From the NCBI RefSeq assembly GCF_000346465.2, contig NC_034014.1, positions 28,498,076 to 28,562,075 of the forward strand: a stretch of DNA of 64,000 bases, in the 5' to 3' direction. The position numbers were made by a program, and so were the translations under genes. Below, one piece after another: positions 37,675-51,300 of this stretch. The notes beneath the pieces were generated by a model. It was not told the DNA's origin, made no database searches, and saw only the letters and a list, made by a program, of their open reading frames with translations. The stretch comes from Prunus persica (taxonomy: Eukaryota; Streptophyta; Magnoliopsida; Rosales; Rosaceae). The number at the start of each line of letters is the position of its first letter. Within the stretch, counting starts at the first letter, position 1.

Positions 37675-40600
37675 CTATCTTTCAATTACGCGTCTACTGT
37701 TTCTACAGTCATCAAAGCCCCTGTCCTTGTCCCTACCATATTCATTAACCCCTCCACGCTGCTGCTTTCCAAATCCTTCTCTTCTAGGCCCCTTAAAATT
37801 ATGTGCATCAGCCCCTCTGTTACTCCTTCTCTGCCCATCAAAATCGTTCCCCCGAAATCCTTTGTTATTACCGCGAGACCCTCCTGCTGATCTATCAAAA
37901 TCATCACTGAAAGAATTCCTCCCACCACTCTTTCCAAACCCTTCTCTTCTAGGACCCCCCTTAAAACTCTGCTTATCACCACCTCTGTTACTCATTCTCT
38001 GGCTGTCAAAATCATTCCCTCGAAATCCTTTATTACTACCATGAGACCCTCGTGCTGATCTGTCAAAGTCATTGTTGAAAGAATTTCTCCTACCACCCTT
38101 CATTCCACTGGATTCAAATTGTGTGTCTCTGGTAAAGTTATGGCTGCCCCGACCTTTGAAATTGTTTTCTTTAGGCCTTCTCAGTCTATTTTTATTGGAT
38201 TGAAAATCATCATTGTCTGATTCTGAACCAGAAACTGAATCATCTTCAACATCAAAATTTCCTCTCCTCTGAAAATCTCTTCTCCCAGAACCTAATTTAT
38301 TCAATTTACCTTGCCTGGATCCAAAAGTTTGATCTACATCATCTACATCAGAAGACAGTCCAAGTTCATCATCAGAACCAAAGCTTAATCCCCTGGATGG
38401 ACCAGTTGTATTTCTACCCCTACCTCTTGATCTAGAATCAGCAACATGACTAGACTTCCAGTTGGGATGGGCTGAAAGCTCTTTGTCAGAAACAAGTTCA
38501 CCATCATCTGTGACAGAGAACGCTGCCTGTTGACGTGTAGACCTATGTGGCTTATTGTAAGAAGATTTTGTTCTGCGACGACCACACGAACTATTGTCAG
38601 AGCCTTCAATGTCTTCTGATTCGGACCCTTCAAATTCCGAAAAATCAATTGAACCGCTCTGTGCTGAATTTTTATTGTTAGTGTCTAACTCGTAATTGTC
38701 AATACCATCATCTTCATCATTAAAATCATCAAACCCTCTTCCTGGCCTAACAGTATCACCATCAGAGTATTCTTCATTGTGAACCCTTGGTACTCTGCTA
38801 TCTTTAGGGCGGCCAAAATTTTGTCCTTGAGCCTGGTTACCAAGAGAACCTTCACCTATTACTGAAGAATCTGCATATTCAAAAGCAGCAACATCTGCCC
38901 CATCTGACTCATTGTCATCAAAATCAAAATTCCAGGCATTAGAGTCCCTGTGAAGAACAGCAGTCTTCTCCACCCTTGTCCTAGGGCCACGTTGCGTTTC
39001 TTGCACTTTGTTCTCCAGATATTTGTCCGGTGGGCGCTTGCAATCACAATGAAAGCATGCCATATTTCTCCTATAATTTAAAAAGTTGCACCTGACATAT
39101 AACAGAACAACATAAGAAAATCAAGAATCTCGCAAACTAAAACTAGCTACAATAAAGATATGACTGTGTTTCTAAAGGGCACATATAAAAATTATGGGAA
39201 AAGCCAAGAGTGACATCTTACCCAGGGCATTCCCATTCTCCTGGAAGCAGTTGTCTCTTTGGACGTTTGGCATCACATTGCAGGCAGATGGTGTTCTTGG
39301 CAAAATTCATGAAGTCACACCTGATACCAGTATCAGAATCATCAGCGAATTCTAGAAGTCAAGAATTTCATAAAAACAAAAGTGGCTGACAACATAATTA
39401 GCTCATTTGGTTCAACTAAGGCTAAAAAGTATCAATGAGCTAAGTCAATGGAAAGCCATTTATGGGATCTAAACAACATAACTATTCCTCATAGGAAGCC
39501 AAAAACTAGTCCCTTCATTCTGGGCTGAAGCCTAAAAGCATGACATGACATGCAAAATAACTTTAATACACTAACAAAACTAGACCTGGCAGATAGGAAC
39601 TTTGCCAAAGAAACATGCCACATCATACTTATATGCATTTTCCAGAAAATTACCAACAAAGTATTAATTGTAGAAAACAAATAAAATGGCCATGATCCAG
39701 AAGAATAAAATAAAAGAAATTAGAAGAAGCATACTTAGAGCATAGCCAGTCCCCTTTTTTCATCTCAATGTCATCTCGTCCAACTCGCCTTCTTGGAGGG
39801 GGAGGAGGCTGCTTTACTTTTGGGGGTGGCTTTTTGATTACTGGAGGTGGAAGATTAGGATCTATTGGAACTGAACTCAACTTGACAACCTGATGAAGTA
39901 ACTTACGGACTACAGTCTTAACAGACTTTTGTTTCAGAAGTGACTTATTGACTACTGATCCATTTACAGGATCAAATCCATAAGCCAATAAAACACGCAT
40001 TATATCAATAGTACGTGCCTCGTCCTCTTTGTTAGTAATCAGATATGCTCTTTCGCAGGAATTTCTTAAACTGCAGGAACTGCAAACCTGGAATACGAAT
40101 GAATACTCATTACAAAAAATGCTTAAGTTAAGCATTCATATCCATATGCACAAATAAATACGAGGGATGAGGAAAAGAAACTGCACCCTTCAGATACTAT
40201 ATTTTTCCAATATGGGATGCGGCATGCCACAATATCAATGAATATGAAAAGAAATACTCAAACGATATATAATTAAGCAATAGTCACTGCAGAATAAATG
40301 GTCATAGCATCCTAGACTCTAAAGGCTGAAAAATGGAGAACATGCAAATATTCTGGAATTTATAACAAATTATCTTGTACCTCCGAATGCCAATCATATT
40401 TATTTTGACTTATTACTTAGGAGATAAGCAATGACAAATGCTAATCAACAAGGAATGAGATGTCAGCGGTTAGATGCAATTTATACGGCCAAGCAATACA
40501 AGGAATTATTCTTCTAAGTAACACTCACATCTCCTTCATCAAGGTGGGTATGCTTCCTCAACAGTTTTGAAGAGAAAACCACCTTCTTGTCCGTACTCGG

Positions 40601-41429
40601 GCAGCCAAAACCCACCAAAACTTGAATATCCTGTCTCGACAAGGACCTGAAATTACTTTTCTATCTCAGAACTTGTCAATCATAATAGCATTACCCTATT
40701 CGTCACTCATAATTCTAGGAAAGATATCAACTTATCTCCAAACGTTGTTTAGCATACAATCAAAAGCAATCATTTACACTTCATTTAGTATCAAGCCACA
40801 AACCTCATAATATCGAACCGGTCCTTCCCGAAATTAAGACATGCTGTTTGAACAGTCTTGAAATCCTTGAAATCAACACCCTGGGCATCTTCCTCTGCCG
40901 CCAAAACAGCTTCAGATGCATTAAAGCCGATATCTTGGATCATTCTATCCTCATCGTTTCTCCTATGATCAAAGTAGTTCTGCTGCACCAGCCTCTCCAT
41001 TAGTTCAATCCACTCCGGCCATGGGTGCACTACCTCTACCTCTTTCTTAGCTGCCACTGGCGTCTCAAACCTCTCCGACTCGGACGAAACTGAGTCAGAA
41101 CTAATCAACTTAGCATTATTTACGCTGTCACTGACAACTCCCAACCCTAATTCTGGGTTATTTTGGGATTTTTTGGATTCGCGCCAAGCTCGGATTTTTT
41201 GAAGGGTTTGATCCTTCTCGGAGCGTTCTTTCTCAATGGCGTCAATTTGGTCGAAGACGAAACTCAATCGTGCTGAGAGAGAGGAAGGTTTTGGCTCTAA
41301 GGAGGAGATTGGGGTTGGTGAGGTTGAGAAGGGTTTTAGGAGAGAGAGGAAAGCTGAAGGGGGTTTAAGGTTCGGAGAACAGCGAGAAAGGCGTTTGAGT
41401 AGGAGCAGTGAGTGTGGAGTTTGTGCCAT
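37675..41429 (-). CDS. VAR3: VAR3-like RanBP2 zinc-finger organelle protein
   Basis: VARIEGATED 3 of Arabidopsis is a plastid zinc-finger protein needed for chloroplast and palisade development and linked to carotenoid synthesis. Five exons give 870 residues: 41429-40804, 40646-40529, 40087-39735, 39320-39222, 39091-37675. MAQTPHSLLLLKRLSRCSPN and the Ser-rich stretch after it form a transit peptide; the ATG at 41429 is preferred over upstream Met codons. Near residues 249-300 is CSSCSLRNSCERAY. Two RanBP2-type zinc fingers follow: GDWLCSKCDFMNFAKNTICL (about 358-388) and GEWECPGCNFLNYRRNMACF (about 393-420), the second split by the last intron. The long C-terminus is acidic, then RGG/FG-rich, with two tandem repeats containing NKGFRGNDFD and PRREGFGK. 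It is longer than Arabidopsis VAR3 (758), mostly through this tail. Confidence 0.88.
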
Positions 41430-42353
41430 TTCCGGAAAAGAGTCAGAGAGGTAGAGAGAGTTTTCAACTATGGTGTTAAACCCTCCATGGATGAGAGGGG
41501 GAGAGAGGAGTTGGACGACGAAGGTGCTTAAACCTATAACGGGCGTACAGTGGAAGAAGAAAATGACTAATTTGGGCTTCATTTCCATTGATTTGGTGTT
41601 TTTGTTTGGGCTTTGAGCTTTTGATGATTGTGGTCACCCAGATGGCTGGGCCGAAATGTAAATTTTATGACCAGTAATTATTTTTATTTTTTGTGTCGAA
41701 ATGATATTTCAACCTTTCACAATTATTAGATCAAAAAATTGGTAATCATTTTTCTTTTTGTTTTGGATAATCACTAGATTAATTAGATAGAACAAGTGAT
41801 AGAGATTTCAAAGCTAAAAGGGTATTAAACTTGGAATAGCTCTCAAGACATTTTTTTATACAAGCGATAATATCTAAATTACTTAAAATTCATCTAATTT
41901 ACAAGAAAGGGGATTCGAAATTGGATGCAAATGGATGGGCTTACTGCCCCGACCAACACGTATGTTAATCCATGTGATTATTATGTAGGAAGGAGAGTTA
42001 TGAGAAAAATCTTGTAAATTGTCAGGAAAAACAAATGCTAATTACTTGTTTACCTTTTATTATTTACGTTTGTTATGCATTTCTTTTAAGAAGGGTGAAA
42101 TAGGCACATTCTAGTTCTTTTTTTCTTTACAAAGGTTGACAAAACCTTAGGAAAATCCAAAATCTCTCACTAAAAACATAAAATAAAAACTGATCAACTA
42201 TACAACATAGCTTTGGCCCAAAGCCGAGCAACGCAGCATGACCCGCAAGGCAAAAGAAATATTATCTGATTGAAGAGAAGAGAATGTTGGGCAACATGCA
42301 TTGCAAACGCTTGAGATTTCAGTGTTGAAGATGGACTTCCTCGCAGTCTTCAA
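41430..42353. other. VAR3 upstream and REV3 3' flank
   Basis: The 41430-41640 part is the leader/promoter of the VAR3-like gene; the minus-strand frame remains open to 41588 but the extra residues look unlike a transit peptide. The rest is AT-rich with no supported gene. Confidence 0.45.
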
Positions 42354-45300
42354 TCAAAACCACTCAACCATACATTTAGGATAGAAACCCGTTTCCGCAG
42401 CAACAGAAGCAAGCCCTTGTAGTTCTTTCTGAACTTTACGCCTCTCATAAAACACTGAGCATGCAAGAGAAGTGCATTTGATGCCACTTTCTACAACCCA
42501 GTCCCCCCCTCCGCAATGTCGACAAATCTGCAAGAGAAGTCATATTGTCATCGGGCCTTTGGAATCTTTTTAATAAATATGAAACAATGTAACAGTTAAT
42601 TTGAAGGACATAAAAAGCAAAGGTTCTAAGAACTGATCAGAGTACTTACACCAGCAAGCTGCTGCATCTCTCTCTCCAGTTTTGAAGTTCTTCCAGTTAC
42701 AGCTACAGCAGCAAAACTTTTGTTTTCACAACATTGATTGCATAGATGGGCTGATGCCTGGACCAACTCACCGCACAAGATACAATGCCTTGAAAGATAG
42801 TAATAATCAATTCTGGTTCGGTGCGGATTGGACGCGTAAAAGAGGCGTTTACCAAAGGCTTCTCTAGCAGGGCGGGGCATATCTGAAAACCACTGGCTCA
42901 AGTCAGCTCCAAGAAGCCCAAACACTCGCTGCAAAGCTGGGATTATCTGTTTGTGGATGTAATAAAGATCATTTAATCTGTAGGGTGAATCAATAGCCAA
43001 GAGAATCAATGGATCCACCACCAAGTCAACCAGACGGGCCCCAGGCTCCCCATGGATTACAACGTAAGGTACACGCTCTGCATAACGTGGTTCTGCCCTA
43101 GGGTCAGTTCTCATAGCTTTTGTGGCAACAATTGCAGCTGGTGGAAGTGACGAAAAAGCACTCGCACGGTAGGTGCCTAGGCGAACCTCCTTTGCAAATA
43201 CAAAATCCTGAAGAGACACCCTTCCAGATAGAATCCGCTTCCATTGACGCTGTAAGTATGCTCTAACCTGTGTTAAAAACAAAGGTGATCATCTAACCGT
43301 GGAAATCAAGTCAACCACCAGGGTAAAAAATACTCAGGGCAAATACAAGATATCCATGAAACTAAAGAGGTAACATGTGAACATGGATTGACTTACAACC
43401 AATGGACGTCCTATCATGCATAATATTTCACATGCTATTTGGTATGTTTTTTCTTTTGCTCTTCACCCTTGATTTTCTCAAACCAGTTCAAGTACAATCA
43501 AAAGGAATAGCACATGCTTTTGTACCTCATACATGTCCTGATGTTCAAAAAAGAGTCTCAAAGACTGCTCCATTGTCTTGGCAACAGCCCCACATGTATC
43601 CCTGCGAACTGTCTCAATACCTTTAGCGTCAAAAATAGGTTCAGTCTGTTCAGGGCTTTCATAACTGTAACCAACATAACGCTTCTTAGTAAGGAGGAAG
43701 CACGAGCTATAAACTTTTTCCATCTTCAAAGCAATTGGATTTGGATTCATAGCAGTAATTTCAGATGCAATCTCATGTCCAATCTGAAAAGAATCTTCAA
43801 TGCTGCGTCCCTTTAGGAGAACAAACATGCTGCAAACACAAAAGAAAGTTAATTTGCCCCATTTACATATGAGAGAAAGAGAGAGAAAAAAAGTGATGGA
43901 ACAATCTCCATTGACCCACAGGCAATTGACATAAATAGACCACATACAACAGTCTAAACTCATGAGATGTCATTCTGCCTAATCAAACACACAGTAATGA
44001 AAAAGAACAAATCAGAAGAATTTACTGTAATTTTTCATCTCATTCATCATAAGAAATCAACTGATACCTGTCTGTGTCGCCATAAATAACTCTAGCGTTC
44101 CACTTCCCATGTGCATTTACATATGAAATAGCCTTTTCCAATGTACTACGGCCACACTGAACAATACTGTCTGCAATCTCGGCACAAGGCATACGGCCAC
44201 TAAACCCAGCAGCTGTATAGCCATATGTTACGTTTGATATCAACTTCAGAGCAAGCTGTCTTGCATTAAATATCTGGAGAAGAATGTGATGCTTTATTCA
44301 AACCTTTGCGCATGTAAAAGAGCACAATCCATGGAAAAGAACTTGCTGAGAAATAAGAATATATGAAGGAATCACACAAATTTTTTATTCTATAGTGCAA
44401 TGTACCCTGTGAAGAACTTGCTCTGAAGAAGACAACTTTTTCATAGCTTGTTTAACCATTATTCTCGTTGACAATATTTCCTCTAATAAACGTGGCAGTA
44501 CACCTTTACGAACCTGTATCACATGATTCACAGCAAATGAAAGTTACTCCCTCTCCTCCCTCTTTTGCATGTATGATCAACATATAATGCAAGCTCCATG
44601 TGCGCGAATTAAATCTTTAAAACAGAAACCAATATGACAAGAATACCTTTTCTGGTACATACATAACACCATTGGGAGTCAGCAGAATCTGATCTTTTAA
44701 ATTATGCAGATCATGGGGATCAGGTGAAAATGAACTGACTCCAAGTGTATTTGCCTCTGAAGGCACAACTTTTCCAAGGCATGTAGAATAGCAAAGGTTG
44801 TATGCAATAATCATTGATGGATAAAGAGACTGAAAATCCAAAACGACAACTGGATCTGCATAAAAACCAGACTCTGGTTCCATGACAAGAGGTAGGCACT
44901 CCATTGCTGGTTGAGAAGCAACCTACATAAGATCAATCATCGAAAAATTGGTCACAAGATCAAATAGTGCATGATACAAGTATTACATCATCCATGACTG
45001 GTTGAGAATCCAATGGCATAAGAGCAAAGGTAACAACCAAATGCTGAGAGGACAACTAGATCTAAAGTTTTTGAATCCACCAGAGACTTCAAAGGATTTG
45101 CAGAATTAACACATTAAGGAAACTATGCATGTTCAAGTGCAAAGACCATAGACCATTCGGATAACAAAATGCAATACGCCATGAGGCATCATTAGGAGGG
45201 AAAAGGACAGAGCAAAAGATAACTCATAAAAACCTGTTTCGGCCCAGGGGAAATGGCAACATAGTTTTGAGCATGGGCCAATCTCAGAAACATGGATTCA

Positions 45301-48300
45301 ACACGGTATTGTGAACCTCTAGACAGAACTGAAAAAAAGTCAATGCCAAATACACGAGCAAGTTCTGATGTTCGATTTATCTGCAAAAGCACAGTCATGA
45401 TGAACACAATCAGAATGACAGTGAAAAATATGATAAGGGCACCTAAAAAGATAAGCAACCTCTTTATATCACTGCTCATACACAAGCAACACACATACAA
45501 GGCATAAATTTTCCCCAACCCTAAGCACATACAGAGGAACCAAGGTAGAACTTAAATACATACCATGTCTAATTGATTCATTATCTCAAGGCTCAGCTTT
45601 GCTCTCTCATTTAAGTACTCAATACATCGATATCTGGCTCGTCCAGGGCCACTTAAAAACCATTTCGTCAGTACTTTATTAAGAATATATGGGACTTTTC
45701 GCCTCAACACAGCTTGAGCAACAGCTTCAACTGTGTATATATTGAGCTTGACTTCACCACGCATCAGCCGCCAGACATTAAGGACAATTCTACCGCCAAC
45801 ATGGACACCGCTGGCATGAGTTCTTCCCCATTCATCCTCAACTATTGGATCTAGTACAACTGGATCAGCAATGACTGCCTCATGAATCATTTTTTCTTGT
45901 ATTGCTTTCTCCGGAATTTCTAAATCTTCAGCCTCCATCTTGGTTTCAGATGGTACCCGAGATATCTTGTTGAGTAAGCCTATACCAAAAAGCGAAGCCC
46001 TTTCTGCTAAAAACCCAAGAGAACCACCTTGTATATCCCAACCCATCAAAACATCTGGGTCCAATGAGCATACAGTTTTTATAAAATGATCAAATAAGTA
46101 CTTCTCCTCATAAAAAACCAACACCTTGCAGCCAGAAATTCCATCAAGAATCCTGCAAAAGAAAAGCATAATAAGCTACTGTAAAATGCCAGCTAATGCT
46201 ACCTAGAAAACTATTAGTGCTAGTTATAGCCTTACAGTTTCTAAATATTACAAAGGTTTTAATGTTTTCCAGTTATTTGGGCATATTTTCCTAAAAATTT
46301 AGGGCCACAGATTCCACTAAAAAAGGCATATAAACTTTTCGCTAGTAAATGAATCAATGATTACAAATATCCCAACCAGGAAGATGCACCGAGTCATACT
46401 CAATGTAGGAGAACAAACAGACTAAAGATAAGTATGTAAAGTTTCAATACTGATTTTACCTCTGAGAACTTTCAGCTTTACTGTGCAAAAGCACAAAAAT
46501 TTCAACAATAGAATCACTATCATTCTGAATAGCAAGAGAGATCAAATTGATGGCATCAAACCGAGGATCAGGTCGAAGATCTCCTCTTGATTCTGCTTGA
46601 ACCTGTCGCCCAATGTTGCATTCAAGTTGTATTAGTGCAAATGCTCATAAATTATTTGAACCAGTGAAGGTTACAAGGAAATTTAATTAATTTTTTTAAA
46701 ACAAAAAGACATATACAAAGGTTAATCACGATATTCTTGTGAACATACATAAAGCAAGATTCACAAATATTTTACCAAAAACATTTGGATTTGCTAAATC
46801 AGATGCAAAATAAATAAAAGGTAGACACAAGGATTGAAATATCGGCCGATACACCGATATATCGGTATTTTCAACTGTCGACACCGATATTGGGGGGTAA
46901 GGCCATATCTTCCCCTGTATCGACGATATATCCCCGATAAGTGCGATATCCCCAATATTTCCCGATACCCATTACAGAACCCAAAAACAATTCAGAAGTT
47001 TGGAAGGCAATTGAAGCAAATTGAAACCCAAAAATAGCTAATCCTTGCCCAGCACCCTATAATTTATAAATATGAAGAATCTATGCACAGTCCACTGCCC
47101 ACTTACCTCCAATCAAAGGACATGTCGATCAGTTTTGGATCTACGAGCATAGGAACTAGACCTAGTACTAACTCAAATGAAACTTATGATGGCTATGGTT
47201 ATGTCATGTCTGATTGTAGTGGAACTAGTTATGGAGCTCAAGATGATGAAACAAATTATGGACCTACTTGTTGGGTTACCATATGCGGGAGGACAGTAGG
47301 GAGCTCATGAGAGACCTATGTGCACCATGTTCAAACGTGGCTTACAAACTGCTCGGGTTACATGACTTGGTATGACTATTGTATGAATCTAGATAGTTGT
47401 TCCTCATTGTTTGAACCTCATAGGAGCTCTTCATTTATGTAGATGGACACTTATCTAAACTGTAATCCAATGTTTAAACAAACTATGGATTTATGCATGG
47501 TTTATTAATTCTAATCAACATTTTATTTTCAAACTTTTCATTAACGCACATTACATACCACTTATAATTCATCATATGTATATCTTATTATTAGTAAATT
47601 TTGAGTTTTATTTGTTCAATACATTCATTGATAATGTACATAACATCTATGAAATTTTTACACCAAAATTATGTGTTTCAATGCCTATATCTGTCATTTT
47701 TGTTGATTTTTTCCCAATACCTAAAACGATAACGATATATCCCCCGAAATATCCGTAAATTGGAGGCCCGATATTATATGCAAAGCTGATATTTTAATCC
47801 TTGGGTAGACACTAATTTTTCCTTCTTTAAAAAAAAAATTAATAATAATAACATTGTTATATACCTCTACACTTAACAATGTCAGCTGTTGGCCTCCGCC
47901 AACACTTGCAGGGTCTCTGAATCCAATCTGACTCAGAGGCGTGGGCTTTGATCTCCCATCTGGACCGGAAATCTGAGAACTATCTTGTGAGTATTCAGAG
48001 CACGTTTGAACTTTTACAGCATCTCCTTCTCTTTGCACTATTTCTGTCCTTTCTGTTTCATGATTTCCATGATTCTCTTGAGATCCTTGGTGTAGAATAG
48101 GCAGAACATCATCTATAGAACCACATTCAGGTGAACTTTTTTCCCAATCATTAGGCAAATAACTCTGCAGACCAGTGAGATTCCTAGAAGATCCTGAAAC
48201 ATGTTTTACACACTAGATAAGATTTCTACTTTCTAAGGTCTGATACCTTTCAAGAAAACATAGAAATAGTTTATTATCTTCGAATTTACACTTTAATAAT

Positions 48301-51300
48301 GACACATTGCTCTCAGAAATAATACCTAGAAGTCCATAACCAAAATTTATATCTAAAAAATTCCAAAATGTAATAGGATCAACCAAAAAAATTCTAGGAA
48401 ATACCTTTTTCATCACTTGACAACCATCTACATACATTTTTGGCAGAAGGGGGTGTAGTTGCAGGTGTTAACAGATACAAGTAAGAGCCATCAGTTTGAT
48501 AGTGAATAGGTACACCCATAACAGATTCTTGATGAGAACTGGATTCACTTCTGACACACTTGTTCTGAATTTCTCTCTCATCTTGGCAGTCTCGCACAAA
48601 AAAGGGGCAAAATTCATCTGTAGCTCTCCCTTGAATAGAAAAAAAAAAAATGCAGGTCAGTAATAATTTATAGCAAGCACTACAACATGACATCAGGGCC
48701 ACACCAAGTAAATAGAATAAATTGTAAAACCTAAGCATGTTCAACCAACTTAACGTCAAAGACAGAATCAATGACGAAACAATATTAAAGGATGCAAAGC
48801 CCGAGATATTTATGCATATTTCATCAGTCAATAATCAAAAGTTTTCAACTTCCAGTCTTTGGGAAACAGTTATTTAATCAAATGCTAGTAATACCGTCAT
48901 ATAACGATGAAGCATTTTTAGATTCCCCGTAGTTCCAGTCTGCAACAGGGGGTTTCCTGCAGAAGCTCATTTCAATTAAGCCCTTATCATCAGAAGGGAT
49001 GACCCCAAATGGTGAGTTTCTAAGCCCACATAAAACAGAGTCAACACCCAGTTTCTGACCACCACTCCCCTCATTGTTTAGAAAAGTAGCAACAGTTATG
49101 GCATTTACACCCACAGGATTCTCAAAAGGCATTTCACACACTCCACCCTTGGAAGATAAGCCTTCAAAAGTTGTGGCATCAGCACATGACATTTGAAAAT
49201 CTAAACGTTTTGCGCAGAGAAGCGTATCTTCATTTTCTTCCCTCCCCAGAAGAACCTCTTTAATCCCTTGAGAGCCACATTCAGGTGGCTCAATTCGGTA
49301 GGATCGCTTTCTCCTCATCAGGTCCCTCACAGAGCATCTTGCCAACATACTACTCTCTTTTAAGTCACAAGCACCAATGCCTGCACGTTTTCCCACCTGA
49401 TCCTCAGAAGAGGAACTTGTACCAACAGGTTTATTAGTTTCTCTGTATAACTTGATAAGTTCTCCTTCTGTCTTCATCTTTTGGGTCGCAGACAAAGGTA
49501 AAGAGCCCCATAATGATTTTTTCCTTTTGTGCTTATGATTGAAGCTTGAGCTATCATCTTGCACCTGGTGATCAGAGGTTCTAAATTCACTCTTCCCCTC
49601 TATTTCAGAAAAGCTTCCACTTGATCCATCACAAGGAGTTGAGATAGCATCATCCCCACAACCATCCACCCGGGGAATCACATACTCAGATGAGCGTTTG
49701 GAGGAATGGTTTCGATCTGAAGGGTAAGAAGCTTTTTCCTTTCCTCCCTCAAAGTCGATTAAATCACCAACTGAATCAAGGATGTCCTGACACTCCTTTT
49801 GGGATTCAGTCTCATAGTCCACATTAGCTTTCTCCAGAACCTTGTCAATGGTTGTTGCAGGCAACAAGGGACTCAGAATTGTTTCACAAACAAGTTCATC
49901 ATCAGAGTTTATATCATCAGCTGCCTGAGAAGTGGCAAGCCACCTAAGAAGACCCAGTGCTTCATTATCTGCAGCCTGAGTGAAAACATATGGTCCTTAT
50001 CAATGCAAGAGACAATTCCAACAACCAACTTCTTATTGAAAAACTATGAGTATACGAAAAATATAACAGAAGGAAAGCTCCTCTAACAACCTGCAGAAGA
50101 AATCAGAATTATGCAGGGAGAAACCATTATTAGTGAAAAGTTACATGATAACACCAGTGACACAACTAACAACTCACAATAAAAACTTCAGTAATGGGAA
50201 ATACCAAAAACTAGCCAAGCCCCTGCAAAGTCACTTGGCCCAGAAAAGTATCGCCAAAGAGTGAAAAATCTTCATCAATGCTAAAAGAAATGCATGATCA
50301 GGGTTGTTATACCTTCATATTTATCGTCTCGATCACTTGAGATGCTGGAAGTTCCTTATTCAATGAAAGTTTGGCATTTGAAACCCTTTCTTCAGTAAAA
50401 TCTTGGGTTGACGGAGATCTAATTATATCTCCATCAGTAAGATTATCAGTTTGGAGTTGAACAAAATTTCCTTCATCTTTTGGAGATGTCATCTGCTCCA
50501 CAGACCTTACATCTTTCCTTAATTGAGTTCGACACAAAGAACTTTCTGCTTCACCATGCACTTTGATAAGTTTGTTATTAAATTCTAGACCACCTGCTAG
50601 AGTTTTCAAAGTATCTTCTGGAAGTGGTTTGGCAGGATCAGGAGGTATTGCTGCCTCATGTATCCCCGTCCTTTCATACTCCTAAGGACCAAAAAACAAA
50701 AAAACAACAAGTGTAAGACGCATAACAATACACAGAAAAATAGCAAATGAATGAGATGAAAGCAAACCTCCCAAATTGGTATAAGTGACTGAACCATTTT
50801 CACATCTGAACGAGTTTGCGAGAAGGATGTATATATCTTAAGCTGCTGATTAAGAATCTCTGTGAAACCATGAATGAGTAACGATTTGATCAGCAAAAGA
50901 ACAGTAGTAAGAAAAGATAAAGCAATAGCTGTGGCATAACTGAGCATCAAAACAAACCATCTACAGTAGCATCCCCCTCAAGTTCACAAATACTTTGACG
51001 TTTAATGCAGTTCATATCTGGATTTGAGGAAGCATCAAATTCACCAGGAGAATTCCACGTCCAGTCAACTGGAATTGTGGACGATATCCAAACAGGTGAA
51101 CCCAAAGACAGATGGCCATGTATATCTGCCTAATGCAAAATTCCCAAAACATCATACAAGAACATTATTCAACCAAAGTTATATTCATGTGCATTAGAAT
51201 CCTAGCCAAAAGCATAAATACCAATAATGCCTATCCAAAATTATCATGCGCAGAAAAGATACAAAGTTGACCTGGAAATCGGCAGGCATGCAAGTTGACT

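Noticed and set aside
37188..37685. 165-codon minus-strand frame after VAR3
   Set aside because: It overlaps the VAR3 stop out of frame, has no recognisable domain and fits a 3' UTR.
47083..47310. 75-codon frame in the hAT element as a transposase gene
   Set aside because: Too short and lacking any recognisable hAT dimerisation or zinc-finger motif; at most a relic.
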